A stretch of 64,000 nt of DNA from Hirsutella rhossiliensis (Eukaryota > Ascomycota > Sordariomycetes > Hypocreales > Ophiocordycipitaceae). A model generated the notes under the pieces. That model ran no database searches and was not told the origin of the DNA. It saw only the letters and a list, made by a program, of their open reading frames with translations. Shown here piece after piece: positions 1-12,879 of this stretch. Within the stretch, counting starts at the first letter, position 1, and the number at the start of each line of letters is the position of its first letter. The stretch spans positions 5,146,001-5,210,000 of the forward strand of contig NW_025408667.1 in assembly GCF_020360975.1 (NCBI RefSeq), written 5' to 3'. Position numbers and translations under genes: made by a program.

Positions 1-482
1 ATAAAGTATAGCTTAATTTTATAGTTCTTAAAGATATCCTTTAATAAGAGGGACTAAGAAAGCTAAAAACACCTAGGATAAAAGAAGAAAGAAGGAGCTA
101 AAAAGAGGTATAGAAAGAAGGGTAGGGGTATAAAGGGAAGTAAAAGTAGCGATAGCTTCTTATAAAGGTAGCGAGAGATAAGATAGATATACTAGTAACG
201 GCTAGAAAGGAAGGGAAAAATCGGTAAAAAGCTTAGTAATTAAAAGGATATTAGTAGCTTCTTTAAGTAGGATCTTCTTTATTAATTAAGATACTAAATA
301 AGTATAAAAAAGGGTGTTAGATAAAAGAAAGAAGGATAATAAAAGTAATATAATAATTACTTCCTTACCTTAATTACTACCCCTATAAGAATTAAATAGC
401 TCTACCCTACCTATCTAACCTCTTACTTTTAATTTTACCTTTATATATTTTATATATACTTCTTATATCTCTCTTTATAAGA
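1..482 (+). repeat. Copia-1 LTR (solo or edge of a cut element)
   Basis: Aligns end to end with the 486-bp LTRs of copy B, here heavily RIPed: the TGTCGCGAAG start has become (T)ATAAAG and the CTTCGCGAGA end has become CTTTATAAGA. The first base lies outside the window. What follows at 483 is not the primer-binding site found after every 5' LTR of the family, so this is a solo LTR or the right-hand LTR of an element lying to the left. The 60 bases at 483-542 hold nothing recognisable. Confidence 0.85.
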
Positions 483-542
483 ACTTAAGATATTTATATT
501 TATATATATCCCTTTTATAGATTCTTATTAAGGCAGTTATAT

Positions 543-826
543 TCTTATAAAAAGAGATATAAGAAGTATATAAAAATATATTAAGGTAAAATTAAAGTAA
601 GGGGTTAGATAGGTAGGGTAGAGAGATTTAATTTTTATAAGGGTAGTAATAAAGGTAAGGGAGTAATTATTATATTTCCTTAATTATCCTTCTTTCCTTT
701 ATTTAACGCCCCTTTTTATACCCGTTTAGTATCTTAATTAATAAAGAAGATCCTACTTAAAGAAGCTATAATATTCTTTTAACTACTAAGCTTTTTACTA
801 GTTTTCCCCTCCTTTCTAGCTATACT
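543..826 (-). repeat. Copia-1 LTR fragment (3' half)
   Basis: Reverse-oriented 3' part of the Copia-1 LTR. It stops abruptly where the LTR of copy D begins at 827, so D appears to have landed inside it. The missing half is not found in the window, in keeping with the later loss of the other end of D. Confidence 0.75.
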
Positions 827-1301
827 TCTCGCGAAGAGAGATATAAGAAGTATATAAAATAAATAAAGGTAAAATTAAAAATAAGGGGTTAAATAGGTAG
901 GGCAGAGAGATTTAATTCTTATAGGGGTAGTAATAAAGGTAAGGGAGTAATTATTATATTATATTAATTATCCTTCTTTCCTCTATTTAACGCCCTTCTT
1001 TATACCTATTTAGTATCTTAATTAATAAAGAAGATCCTACTTAAAGAAGCTACTAATATCCTTTTAACTACTAAGCCTTTTACCGATTTTTCCCCTCCTT
1101 ACTAGCCGTTGCCGGTATATCCGTCTTATTTCTCGCTACCTTTATAGGAAGCTATCGCTACTTTTACTTTACCTCTTACCCCTACCCTCCTCTTTATACC
1201 TCTTTTTAGCTCCTTCTTTAAAACCTGTTTTTTAGCTTCCTAGGTCCCTTATACTAAGGGATATCTCCGAGAACTATAAAATTAGACTACGCTTCGCGAT
1301 A
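827..1301 (-). repeat. 3' LTR of Copia-1 copy D
   Basis: About 475 bp matching the B LTRs in reverse orientation. Its outer end is TCTCGCGAAG and its inner end CTTCGCGATA. The internal polypurine tract (read as CTAAGGGGGTAT on the minus strand) follows directly at 1302. Confidence 0.88.
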
Positions 1302-1438
1302 TACCCCCTTAGCTATAGCCTTCCCTTATAGAAAGGGTAAAGCTAAATACCTAGGCCGGTAAGCGTATAGAGGAGGTCTTAGTCTATGCTTATCCCTTAC
1401 TTAAGAAATCCGGGTTTTAGCCCTAGGCTCTTTTAGAC

Positions 1439-2144
1439 TATAAGAAGGTATAAGCAATAAACGTAGAATCGGGTAATCGATAACGTAAGCGGAAAGATCG
1501 GTCGAAGGAGTATAGGGTAGGATTTCGTCCGGAATTTATAACGAGCATATAAGGGGCTGAATAATATATTAAAAGAATAGCATTGTAAAAGATGCTTGCG
1601 AACTTGCTTATTCTATCTACTACTCCCAGGGAAATCCTTCGTCTTTTATAGACCATTGCTCGCCTACTAGTAGACCAATTAGTTAGCCTTCTAGCACATT
1701 CTATAGTGCTTAAAAAGCTCTATCTATAGTATATCTTCCTAACCTAGTAGGTGGTCTAATTGTAGCGTGATGGTTAACGTAAGACTATGGGTTCTAGTAT
1801 AAGTAGTGGATTTAACTAGAATGTTCTATGCCCTACCTATTCTCGTATCGCGGATATCTTCGGAACCGCTAGGCTAAAATAGGCAATAGGGTATCCGTTC
1901 TGCTCGTAATTGACTTATGCATCTTATGCATCTTATGTATATTTTTGTTTATAAGGATAGGCTTATCCTAACCCGCTTTTCCTAGAGGAAGGTATAGATA
2001 TCTAGTAGAGGTCTTTATCTTTTAAGGGTTATTCCCTTAGACTGTATTATAGAGCCTCTTTTTACTAGCTTATTCTATAAAGCCTCCCTATGCCTATTAT
2101 TTCTTTATAATAGTAAAATAGGAATATAAGGGTATATTCTTATA
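1439..2144 (-). repeat. Copia-2 solo LTR
   Basis: A 706-bp LTR matching both LTRs of the full-length Copia-2 at 44619-50938. It is flanked by the perfect 5-bp duplication TAGAC (1434-1438 and 2145-2149). The uninterrupted site is visible in copy A near 9047, where the same Copia-1 sequence runs straight through. It keeps some ATG and TGC, so it is less RIPed than its host element D. It includes a small CTTATGCAT-type triplicate at about 1915-1940. Short open frames inside it are LTR DNA, not genes. Confidence 0.93.
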
Positions 2145-5100
2145 TAGACCTACTTTAGGAAAAAGGGGCCTTAAGGAGGAAATTAAGTCCTATAAGAAAG
2201 GGGGGCTTCTCTAAGGATAAGTCCCTAAAAAGGGAACCTTTAAGAAGAATATATCTTAATTAAGCTAGGGGCCCTCCTTTAGGATAAGTCCTAATTCCTT
2301 TATTTAGCTATAAGCGTCTCCTTCCTCTTATATACTATTAGCTCCTCCTATAGACTCTTAAGGCAGGCTTCTAAGGATAGCTTCTCTTAAACGTCTTCTA
2401 GCTTAATTTACTATAAAAAGATAGCTAGCTTCTACTTTAGTAAGGGCTTTATAAGACTATTGTCTTTTATTAATACTATAAGAACCTAATAATCGGAAAT
2501 AAGTCCCCTTTAGACCTCTTAGCGTAACTAATACTAATAGATATTAATATACTATAGCTAGGTTAATAGCTTACTATTTTCCTCTATAAAACTCTATATA
2601 GTCTACGTATTATTATATTTTATAGCTAATAGGGACGGAATTTATAGTTATAACAATATAAGTAGCTAGCTAAGGAAAATCGCTTCTTTTAACGCTTTTA
2701 AAAGAGCTATTAGCTTAGCCTCTATACTAGAAGTCGTAATAGTAGCTTGCTTTAAAGCTCTCTAAGCAATAGTTCCTTTAAATAGGGATATAATATACCC
2801 TTATAAGCTCTTTCTATCTAATAAATTATCCGTAAAGGACGAATCGCTTAAATAGAGGAAGAATCGCTTAAATAAAGGAAGATTTCGGTAGCTGATTTCC
2901 TTCCCTACCCTCCTAAGCATAGAATATATAATCTTATCAAATAGAGATAAAGGATAGCTCTATCTACTACTTCTTAATGCCTAGGGCTAGGATTCTAGTT
3001 ATGCCTAGCTAGCTAGGAGACCGTAAAAGAGATATCCGGTATAGTAGAAATAGCTAAAAAAAGTAAGGAGCCTACCTTTTATTAATATTAGTATTTCTCT
3101 TACTCCCTAGCTTAAAAGGACGGATTAAGTAAAAGCTCTTCGTTTAATATAGGTATAGAGGGAAGCTTTTTATCGAGGGAATTAGGGAGGAATTTATAAG
3201 CGACCTTATTAATATAGGCGTCTTAGGTAAGCTAGATAGTCCGTTAGGACCTATTTTAAAGGATTTATATCCCTAGGAACTACTTTAGCTCCCCTAGCCT
3301 AGTTATCTTATGCTTTTATTATAAGCCTTATATAGCCTCCCTAGTAATAGCTTCTTCCTCTTTTAGGTAGGCTTAGATAATATTATCGTTGTAAAAGAAG
3401 ACTATGATTTTACCCTTCTATATTATATACGGTTCCTAAGGCACTTTATTAAAGCCTAAGGCTTTAAGGGAACCTATTAAATACTATTACTAAAGAAGGG
3501 GTAAACTTTATAGTCTATATAGAGCTTTCCTAAGCTATAGAACCTTTCTTAGGTATTAAAAACTAAGAGGAAGTTATATATAGATAACTTCTTCTTCCTT
3601 AAGTAAGTAGTTAATAAAGGCATTAACTATATCTATCTAATTAAGTTCGAGGTCGAATTCTACTACTATAGCTATAAGGGTCCGAAAAGACATCCCTATT
3701 AAGGTAGTTGCCTTAGTAGGTAGATCCCCTTTTTCCTATTAATTCCTTTAGATAACTAGCTAGGCTTTATACTTTTAAAGGAAGCTATATTTATTAGTCT
3801 TATAGATAAAGACCTACTTATAGCTAAAGATATATTTTCCTCTTACCTTTTCTATAAGGACCTCTTTAAAAGACCCTATCTCTTTATATAAGGCTAGGTA
3901 GTCTTTCTAGGCCTAGAAAAACTAGTCTTTAAAGGGGTGTTTTTATAGCTACTTTTAGTTTACTAGTAGGTCTAAGAGGTCTCTTTTATATACCTTCCTT
4001 ACTAATAGCTATAGCTTAAAGAGCCGGCCTACTATAAACGCTTTATAGGAACCGTCTTTTATTAGCGTTAGGTTAAAGTTAGAAAATTAATCGAAATAGG
4101 AAAGAGGTTAGTCTTTTTTAATATCAGGCCCTATACCTTCCTTTGCTTTTTAAAGTAGGGATAAAAAGGTAGCTAGGTAATCCTTTAAGAGAGGTGCCTT
4201 TCCCTCCCCCTTAAGGGTTAAGACGGGAAGACTAACTAAAAAAACTACTTCTAGATCTTCTTCTTACGTAGGAGGAGTTATAGGTAAGTAGGCGTATTCT
4301 AGCTCTACCGTATTCCTATAGTCTTTATCTTTATCTAGATTATCTAATCTAGTAGCTTCCTCTTTTTCTTTAAAGTTAGCGTTATCCTTAACTACTTTAA
4401 TATCGGTTTCTTCTTTTATTTCCTTATCTAAGACCTCTTCTTAAGACTATTAAGAAAGGGGGATTTAAATCTTCTAAATTACCTAACGTTATAAGAGTAA
4501 GAGGGGCTATTAATCCCTTTTTCCGTTAAAGAAGCTAAATTCGTCGAAAACTATATCCCTAGTCCTTCTATAAAAAAGGAATCTAGATCCGGAAGATATT
4601 TATAGAATTATAGCCGACGAGGTAACTAATAAAGGCTCTAGGATTAAGCTTTCTTTTCTTCTTCCTTTTTAACTATATATCGGCAGTTATTACGTATGCC
4701 TTATAGCTATAGGCATAAAGGTAAGCTAGCGAGGCCCTCTTCTTTATAAAGAGCTTAAAGGGGGATTTCTAGTCTATTCCTTAGGTCCTTAGGGTCCGGT
4801 TCTAAAAGTAATAAGCGGTCTTAACGACTTCCCTCTAAAGGTTATATAGAAGCCTTATAGTAAGTCTTATCGTACGGGCCCTTTCTATTATAGCACCCCT
4901 TAATCTTTCTACCCCTCCGTTCTAAGCCTAGGTATTTAGTGCTAATAGGAGGGGTAAAATGCCCCTTTTTCGAAGCTAATTTAAGATATCCTTTATAACT
5001 AGCTCTCCGTTAGACTATATCTACTTTACCTCGTAGCTAAAGTAGGATTTTATTTAGTTAACGAAGTCCTTAAGAGTAAACTAATTATACTTACTTAGGT

Positions 5101-7162
5101 AGGTCTATAAGAAATAGGGGAAAACTATCCCTAAAAAGGCGTTTATAAAAAACATTACCTTAATAAAGCTTTCTTAGTCCCTAGAGACGTTAGTCTAGTC
5201 GACCTAAATTTCCTTATATAGCTAGTCTAGCTATAAAGGCGTTCGTCTAGAAATATATCTCCTAGTCTTTCCTTAGCTATAGTATTTATATTTAACGGTC
5301 TTTAGGCCCCTTATTTATACGCCCTATTATTATCCTAGCTTATATAAAGCTAGGGGGCCTAGGTAACTAGGTTATACGTACTAAAGAAGACCGTCTCCTT
5401 AAGCTACCGGAAGAGTATCCTTTATAGTAGACCTATTCCTTTTAGTAAGGAAAGCTAACTTCTTAAGAGATTCCTTCCTAAGGATAGGTCGGAATTTAAG
5501 AATAAATTAACTAAATCTTTCCTTAATAAGCCTAATAGTTTAATTCTTTTAGACTAGCCTTATAGGCTTAAACGTTATATCCTAAAAGATTCCTTTCTCT
5601 TAAAGAAGGTAAAAGGAAATTAAGCTCGTTAAAAATCGAGGGTAAAAAGCTACCCTTTTTTATTAAAGAATTTATATAGATCTATTAAGTAATTATATCG
5701 TAAAATTTATCTTTCTATATCCCTCTATCTATATAGTTAATTCCCTAGTAATAAGGTATTCTCTTTATACCTTCTTAAAGGACTAGAATCGTAAGAGTAT
5801 ATTATAGATATCGAGGGAAGCACCTAAGTTAAGAATAGCTAATTTTCGTAGGGGATAATTAAAGGGCTCTAACGTTTAGTCTTAGCCTTATTAATCTATA
5901 GGAAAGATAAATACCGGATTTACTATACTAACGATCTTTCCTTAAATTTATAGCTTAAATAAGGGCAGCGGCGTTAGTTACTATTTCTTAGTAACCTAAA
6001 TCTTATATGTCTTCTTCTATAACGAGGGGTCCTCTTTAAGGGACTATTATATCGTTTCTTATAGCCTCTTTAAAGGATTAAATCCTTTAGGTCGGTTTTC
6101 CTTAAAGACCTACTAGTATTATAATAACTAATAACCTAGGGATTTATAGGCTAGGTAGCTATTTCGTTTAGTCTTTTATTTCTTCGAGGAATCCTTATCC
6201 CGATTTAAAAGGTCTGCTTAAAAACCTCCCCTTTTTACCCTTTATTGCTAATTTTAATAAAGAGGTTCGATTTCGACTAGTTCCTTAATTTTTCGACTAA
6301 TAGACTAAAAGGTCTATTAGGGGACTAGTCGGGCCGGTCTAACTAATAGGACCGGGGCCGGGCCCGGAGTAAGAGGCGGAGCTAGGGCCGGTCCTAGGGC
6401 AGCCGTTAAAGACGGTGTTAATGCTCTTAAGGGAGGAGGAGCTAGAGGAGCAATAGTAGTAGTAGTAGTAGTAGGAGCCGTAGGAATAAGGGCTATAGTA
6501 GCTATAGGGGTAGTAGGTTAAGCCGTCTAGGTCGAGTACTAGCTATAAAGGAATAAGACTACTTACTATTATACTCTAGTAGCCTCTTTATTTAGTTCCT
6601 AGCTAGCTTCTTAAAAGATAGTTAAGTAACCGTTACTAATAGCCTTTATTAGTAGAGATATATCCTATAGCTACTAGCTAGAAAGAGCTTCTATAAGGAA
6701 GTATTAGTTAGCTTCCTCGAGGATTTCTTCTTACTTAGCTAGCTATAAAGAAGCTAGTAGGTTCCTAGTAGAAAAGGCTCCTAAGTAGGCTATATAGGTC
6801 TTCTTAATATAGTTAGTTATATAGCCCCTTAAGAGAGCTATTAAGGTCTTAAGCTTTAAAAGCTACTACCTAGGAGTCTCTTCCTCTTAAAGAGAGATTA
6901 GCTTTACGGTATTAACGGATTCTATTATTACCGTACGAGTAGTAGTTAGTAGCTTTGTCTCTTATAAGTATTCCTTATAATAACTCTCGTAGTTACCTAA
7001 GGTAGTAGAAAAAGCTCTCTATTATATAAAGGTTAGCTTAGAGAAGAGGGAAGCTCCTTTTATAAATTCCGTTGCCCTAGGATAAAGAAGGGGCTTAAGA
7101 GGGTCCTACTTATTAAAGAAAACTAAATTATAAATAGTTCTATCTATATAAGCCTATAGCTC

Positions 7163-8427
7163 GATTTTTATTTTATATATCCTTATAAAATCGTTTACTA
7201 TTTTTCTTAATTTAGTTTTAAGAGACTCCTTTAAGATAAAGGTATTTTAGTTCTATAAATTTAACTTATTTTTATATCTTAAGATCCCTTTATTATATTA
7301 TTATAAGGGTTTTCCTTAGTAGCTTTAAGAACTATTTAGTACCGTTCTTATCGCTTAAGTATACTATATATTTATCGTTATAGTATATAGTTTAACTAAG
7401 GAGTCTATACTTTAGTTCCTATCTATTAATAGCGTTTAAGTATTTCTTACCTTTTAAGGCTAAGGCTTAGTAAGTTTTCTTTTCCTTATAAGGTTATCTA
7501 TATTCCTTAAAGTAATATCTAAGTTTCTAATAATTAAAATACTTTCCCTTACTTTTCTATATTATATTTAGATCTATCTTACTTAGGTTAGTTATATAAG
7601 TATAAGTAATAAGAGTTTTATACTTCTTTTTATAGTTAGCGCGTTAGTTAAAGTTATTCTTATAAGAAGGGTTTTAGTTTCTTCTTCCTTATTTCTTTTC
7701 TTAGTATTATATATACTATCTATCGTCGATTTATACTACTATAGTAATATAGTTTAAGAGGTTATTAGGTTAATTTTTCCTTATAAAGCTTATCCTTAAT
7801 TCCTTTTTTAAGCCCGTTATAGAATTATATTATAAAGGGTTCGTCGTCCTAATTAAGCTTTAAGGTAATATAACGGAACTTTATAATATAATCCGATACT
7901 AAGATCCTTTATTAAAGTTCTTAAAGTTTTTATTTAGCTTTTTATTCCTTATTATTTATTCTAAATACCTTTATAATAGCTTATTTATATCCTTAGAAAC
8001 TTATAAAGACTTTATCTATCTTATTATCTTATCGCGCTATTTAGTTATCGAGAAAATCCCTTATAATAGGTCTAAACTAAGCGAGTACTATTTTAGATAA
8101 ATAATTTCCTATATAAAGTACCTTTTCGACTAAGTCTAAGAGTTTAGTAAGGTATAACTAATAGTAAGCCTTATATTAAGTAAGAAAGTCTTAAAGTATA
8201 CTATAAGTATTATTAAATAGTCCTAGCTATTTTAGTTTAACTACCTTTTTAAGGTCCTTAACTTATTTATTACCTCTTTTATTCCTAAGTAACTATACTT
8301 ATATTAAAGGGTAATAATCTTATATATTACATCCTAATATAATATAATAGCTTTAGAGTTAGTTAATCTAGCTTACTATAAAGGTATATTAATAGTTACG
8401 ATATTACTTAAAGTAATATAGTATTAT
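7163..8427 (-). pseudogene. Ty3/gypsy gag relict
   Basis: Not Copia-1: similarity to other copies stops at 7162. Read on the minus strand, 7795-7925 gives a gag-like segment with the retrotransposon gag signature SDYI-x-KFR followed by a DDEPF-like and a YNGLKKGIKDKLYKEKL stretch. Stops fall where Gln or Trp are usual. This matches the conserved centre of fungal Ty3/gypsy Gag (capsid) proteins. A Tyr-rich segment about 30 codons further may be a RIPed zinc knuckle (Cys to Tyr). No LTR or pol belonging to it was identified. Copy A was inserted at its left-hand end with an ATTAT duplication. Confidence 0.6.
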
Positions 8428-8912
8428 TCTTATAAAGAGAGATATAAGAAGTATATAAAAATATATAAAGGTAAATTTAAAAGTAAGAGGTCGGATAGGT
8501 AGGGTAGAGAGATTTAATTATTATAAGGGTAGTAATTATAGTAGGGGAATAATTATTATATTGCCTTAATTATCCTTCTTTTATTTATCTAACGCCGCTC
8601 TTTATACTTATTTAGCATCTTAATTAATAAAGAAGATCCTACTTAAAGAAGCTATTAATATCCCTTTAACTACCGAGCTTTTTACCGGTTTTTCCCCTCC
8701 TTTCTAGCTGTTACTAGTATATCCGTCTTATCTCTCGCTACCTTTATAGGAAGCTATTACTACTTCTACTTCCCCTCTTACCCCTACCCTCCTTTCTATA
8801 CCTCTTTTTAGCTCCTTCTTCCTTCTTTTATACTAGGTGTTTTTAGCTTCCTTAGTCCCTTATCCTAAGGGATATCTCTAAGAACTACGAAATTAGGCTA
8901 CGCTTCGCGATA
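8428..8912 (-). repeat. 3' LTR of Copia-1 copy A
   Basis: 485 bp, reverse-oriented, adjoining the polypurine tract at 8913. Its outer end is RIPed to TCTTATAAAG from TCTCGCGAAG. Confidence 0.9.
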
Positions 8913-10401
8913 TACCCCCTTAGCTATAGCCTGCCCTTATAGAAAGGGTAAAGCTAATACCTAGGCCGGTAAGCGTATAGAGGAGGTCTTAGTCTATACT
9001 TATCCCTTACTTAAGAAATCTAGGTTTTAGTACTAGGCTCTTTTAGACCTACTTTAGGAAAAGGGGCCTTAAGGAGGAAATTAAGTCCTATAAAAAAGGG
9101 GGCTTCTTTAAGGATAAGTCCTTAAAAAGGGGGCCTTTAAGAAGAATAAGTCCTAATTAAGCTAGGGGCCCTCCTTTAAGATAAGTCCTAATTCCTCTCT
9201 TTAGCTATAGACGTCTCCTTCCTCCTATATACTATTAGCTTCTCTTATAGACTCTTAAGGCGGATTTCTAACGATAGCTTTTCTAGAACGTCTTCTAGCC
9301 TAATCTACTATAAAAATATAGCTAGCTTCTACTTTAGTAGGGGCTTCGTAAGACTATTAGCTTTTATCGATACTATTAGAACCTAACGGATAGAAATAAG
9401 TCCCCTTTAGACCTCTTAGCGTAACTAATACTAGTAGATATCGATATACTATAGCTAGGTCGATAGCTTACTATTTTCTACTATAAGAATTCGTATAGTC
9501 TATATATTATTATATTCTATAGCTAATGAGGACGGAAGTTATAGTTATAACGATATTAATAGCTAGCTAAGGAAAATCGCTTCTTTTAACGCTTTTAAAA
9601 GAGCTAGTAGCTCTGCCTTATACTAAAAGTTATAACGGTAGCTTACTTTAAAGCTCTCTAAGTAATAGTTCCTCTAAGAAGGGATATAATATACCCTTAT
9701 AAGCTCTTTCTATCTAAGGAATTATTTATAAAGGATAAATCGCTTAAATAAAAGAAGAATTCGGTAGCTAATTTCTTCTTTTCCTACCCTCCTAAGTATA
9801 GACTATATAACCTCGTTAAATAGAGATAAAGGATAGCTCTATCTACTACTTCTTAATACCTAGGGCTAGGATTCTAGTTATACCTAGCTAACTAAGAGAC
9901 TATAAAAGACATATCCGGGCTAGTAGAAATAGCTAAAAAAAGTAAGGAGCCTACCTTTTATTAATATTAGTATTTCTCTTACTCCTTAGCTTAAAAGGAC
10001 GAATTAGGTAAAAGCTCTTTATTTAATATAGGTATAAAGGGTAGCTTCTTATTAAGGGAATTAAGGAGGAATTTATAAGCGACCTTATTAATATAGGCGT
10101 CTTAGGTAAGCTAGATAGTTTATTAGGACCTATTCTAAAAGATTTATATCCTTAGGAACTACTTTAGCTCCCTTAGCTTAGTTATCTTATACCTTTATTA
10201 TAGGCCTTATATAGCCTCCCTACCTATAGCTTCTTCCTTTTTTAAGTAGGCCTAGATAATATTATTAACGTAGAAGAAGACTATAATTTTACCCTTTTAT
10301 ATTATATACGGTTCCTAAGGGACTTTCTTAAAGCCTAGGGCTTTAAGGGAACCTATTAAATACTATTACTAAAGAAGGGGTAATCTTTATAGTCTATATA
10401 G

Positions 10402-10887
10402 TATCGCGAAGCGTAGCTTAATTTCGTAGTTCTCGGAGATATCCCTTAGTACGAGGGACTAAGGAAGCTAAAAACACCCGGTATAGAAGAAGGAAGAAGG
10501 AGCTAAAAAGAGGTATAGAAAGAAGGGTAGGGGTATAAGGGGAAGCAGAAGTAGCGATAGCTTCCTATAGAGGTAGCGAGAGATAAGATAGATATACCGG
10601 CAACGGCTAGAAAGGAGGGGAAAAAACCAGCAAAAAGCTCGGTAGTTAAAAGGATATTAGTAGCTTCTTTAAGCAGGATCTTCTTTATTAATTAAGATGC
10701 TAGACGGGTATAAAGAGGGGCGTTAGATAGAGGAAAGAAGGATAATTAAGGCAATATAATAATTACTCCCCTACTATAATTACTGCTCCCGTAAGAATTA
10801 AATCTCTCTGCCCTACCTATCCGACCCCTTACTTCTAATTTTACCTTTATATATTTTTATATACTTCTTATATCTCTCTTCGCGAGA
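10402..10887 (+). repeat. 5' LTR of Copia-1 copy B
   Basis: 486 bp, from TATCGCGAAG to CTTCGCGAGA. Differences from the 3' LTR are almost all C/T or G/A, mostly TG to TA and CA to TA. Some changes run the other way, so both LTRs were mutated independently. Confidence 0.95.
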
Positions 10888-10901
10888 GTTATAAGCCTAG
10901 G
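10888..10901 (+). other. Primer-binding site of Copia-1 (half-tRNA type)
   Basis: GTTATAAGCCTAGG directly follows the 5' LTR and recurs after the 5' LTRs of copies A (reverse strand), E and F. With G restored for RIPed A it resembles GGTTATGAGCC, the complement of the anticodon arm of initiator tRNA-Met. Drosophila copia is known to prime from this internal half-tRNA. The sequence is seen; the priming is inferred. Confidence 0.65.
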
Positions 10902-11039
10902 AGGAATAGTATTCCTATACCTTCCGGCTGCTATAAAAGGTACCCTTCTTATATCCCTCGTAGCTCCCTTTTACCCCTCTTACTAAAAAAGCCGATTTTT
11001 AACTAACTTTTCTGCCCCCCTCTCTTCTTCCGTAATAAT

Positions 11040-11990
11040 ATCGAAAAACGACTCCTCTACCATCCCTATAGTCTATAGGACGATTCTTATAGAGCCCTAA
11101 GATTAGGATAAGTAGGTAAAGGAGCTACGGGCTCGTATAGATAGAACTATCTATAATTTAGTCTTCTCTAATAAGTAGGACCCTCTCGAGCCCCCTCTTC
11201 GTCCTAGGGCAACGGACTTTATAGAGGGAGCTACCCTCTTCTCTAAGCTAACCTCTATATAATAGAGAGCTTTTTTTGCTGCCTTAGGCGACTACGAGAG
11301 TCACCGAAAGGAATACCTCTATAAAACGAAGCTACTAACGGCTGCTCGTATAGCGATAACGGAATCTATTAGTACCGTAAAGCTAATCTCTCTTTAAGAG
11401 GAAGAGACTCCTAGGCAGTAGCTTTTAAAGCTTAAGACCTCGATAGCTCCCTCGAGAGGTTATATAACTAACCGTATTAGGAAGACCTATACGGCCTATC
11501 TAGGAGCCTTTTCTACTAGGAACCTGCTAGCTTCTTCGTAGCTAGCTAAGTAAGAAGACATCCTCGAGGAAGCTAACTAATACTTCCTTATAGAAGCTCT
11601 TTCCGGCTAGTAGCTACGGGATATATCTCTACTAATAAAGCTTATTAGTAACGGTTACTCGACTATCTTTCGAGAGGCTAGCCGGGAACTAAATAAAGAG
11701 GCTGCTAGAGTATAACAGTAAGTAGTCTTATTCCTTCGTAGCTAGCACTCGACCTAGACGGCTCGACCTGCAGCTACTGCAGCCCCTGCTGCTACGGCTG
11801 TTGCTCCTTCGGCTCCTCCTCCCTCGAGAGCCTTAACCCCGTCTTTAACGGCTGCCCCGGTCCCGGCTCCGCCTCTTACTCCGGGCCCGGCCCCGGTCCC
11901 GTTAGTTAGACCGGCCCGACTAGTCCCCTAATAGACCTTTTAGTCCATTAGTCGAAAAATCAGGGAACTAGTCGAAATCGAACCTCCTCG
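11040..11990 (+). pseudogene. Copia-1 gag remnant (copy B)
   Basis: One continuous frame is readable across this stretch, broken only by TAG/TAA codons where Gln would fit. It encodes a helical, charged N-terminal two thirds and then a low-complexity Pro/Ala/Thr-rich segment (about 11760-11900), which stays GC-rich because its codons lack CpA. No zinc knuckle was recognised. The assignment as Gag rests on position before integrase and on conservation in all six copies. No ATG start survives. Confidence 0.6.
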
Positions 11991-12879
11991 TTAAAATCGG
12001 CAATAAGGGGTAAAAAGGGGGGGTTTCTAAGCAGACCTTCCGGACCGGGACGAGGATTCCTCGAAGAAACGAACGAGGAGGAATCGACCTACCTACTAAG
12101 CATGCAAAAAGCCCTATCGGCTAGAAGACTGCTAGTAGGTCTTCGAGGAAAACAGACCTAAAGGAATTAACCCTTTAAAGAGGCTACGAGAAATAGTATA
12201 ATAGTCTCTTAAGGAGGACCCCTCGTTATAGAAAAAGATAGACGAGATTTAGGTTACTAAGAAATAGCAACTAACGCCGCTGCCCTTATTCGAGCTATAA
12301 ATTCAAGGAAAAATCGTTAATATAGTAAATCCGGCCTTCGTCTTCCCTACGGATTAATAAGGCTAAAACTAACTATTAGAACCCTCTAATTATCCCCTAC
12401 GAAAATCAGCTATCCTTAACTCTAGTACTTCCCTCGATATTTATAATATACTCTTACGGTTCCGGTCCTTTAAGAAGGCACGAAAGGAATATCTTATTGC
12501 CGGGGAATTAACCGTATAGATAGAGGGATACGGAAGGGTGAATTTTATAATAAAATTACCTAATAGGTCTATACGAATTCTTCGACGAAAAAGGGTAGCT
12601 TTTTGCCCTTGATTTTTAATAAGCTTAATTTCCTTCTGCTTTCTTCGAAAGGAAGGAATCTTCTAGGATACGACGTCTAAGCCTACGAGGCTAGTCTAGA
12701 AGAATTAGACTATTAGGCTTATCGAGGAGAAATTCGGTTAATTTATTCTCGAATTCCGACCTATCCTTAGGAAGGAATCTCTCGAGAAGTTAGCTTTCCC
12801 TACTAGGAGGAATAGGTCTACTATAAAGGACCCTCTTCCGGCAGCCTAAGGAGACGGCATTCTTTAGCACGCACGACTT

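Larger units (their letters stand above)
827..7162 (-). mobile_element. Copia-1 copy D, 5'-truncated Ty1/copia element
   Basis: Reverse-oriented relict of the same element as copy B. It has the 3' LTR (827-1301) with the polypurine tract just right of it, then RNase H, reverse transcriptase, integrase and gag remnants in right-to-left order. It ends at about 7162 inside gag, where it joins an unrelated gypsy gag fragment; its 5' LTR is missing. A Copia-2 solo LTR interrupts it at 1439-2144. The Pro/Ala-rich stretch of gag survives as a GC-rich patch at about 6340-6480. All frames are broken by RIP stops. Confidence 0.85.

Noticed and set aside
1438..1656. 72-codon minus-strand frame
   Set aside because: Lies inside a Copia-2 solo LTR; the same DNA in other Copia-2 LTRs does not keep this frame. 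LTR DNA, not a gene.
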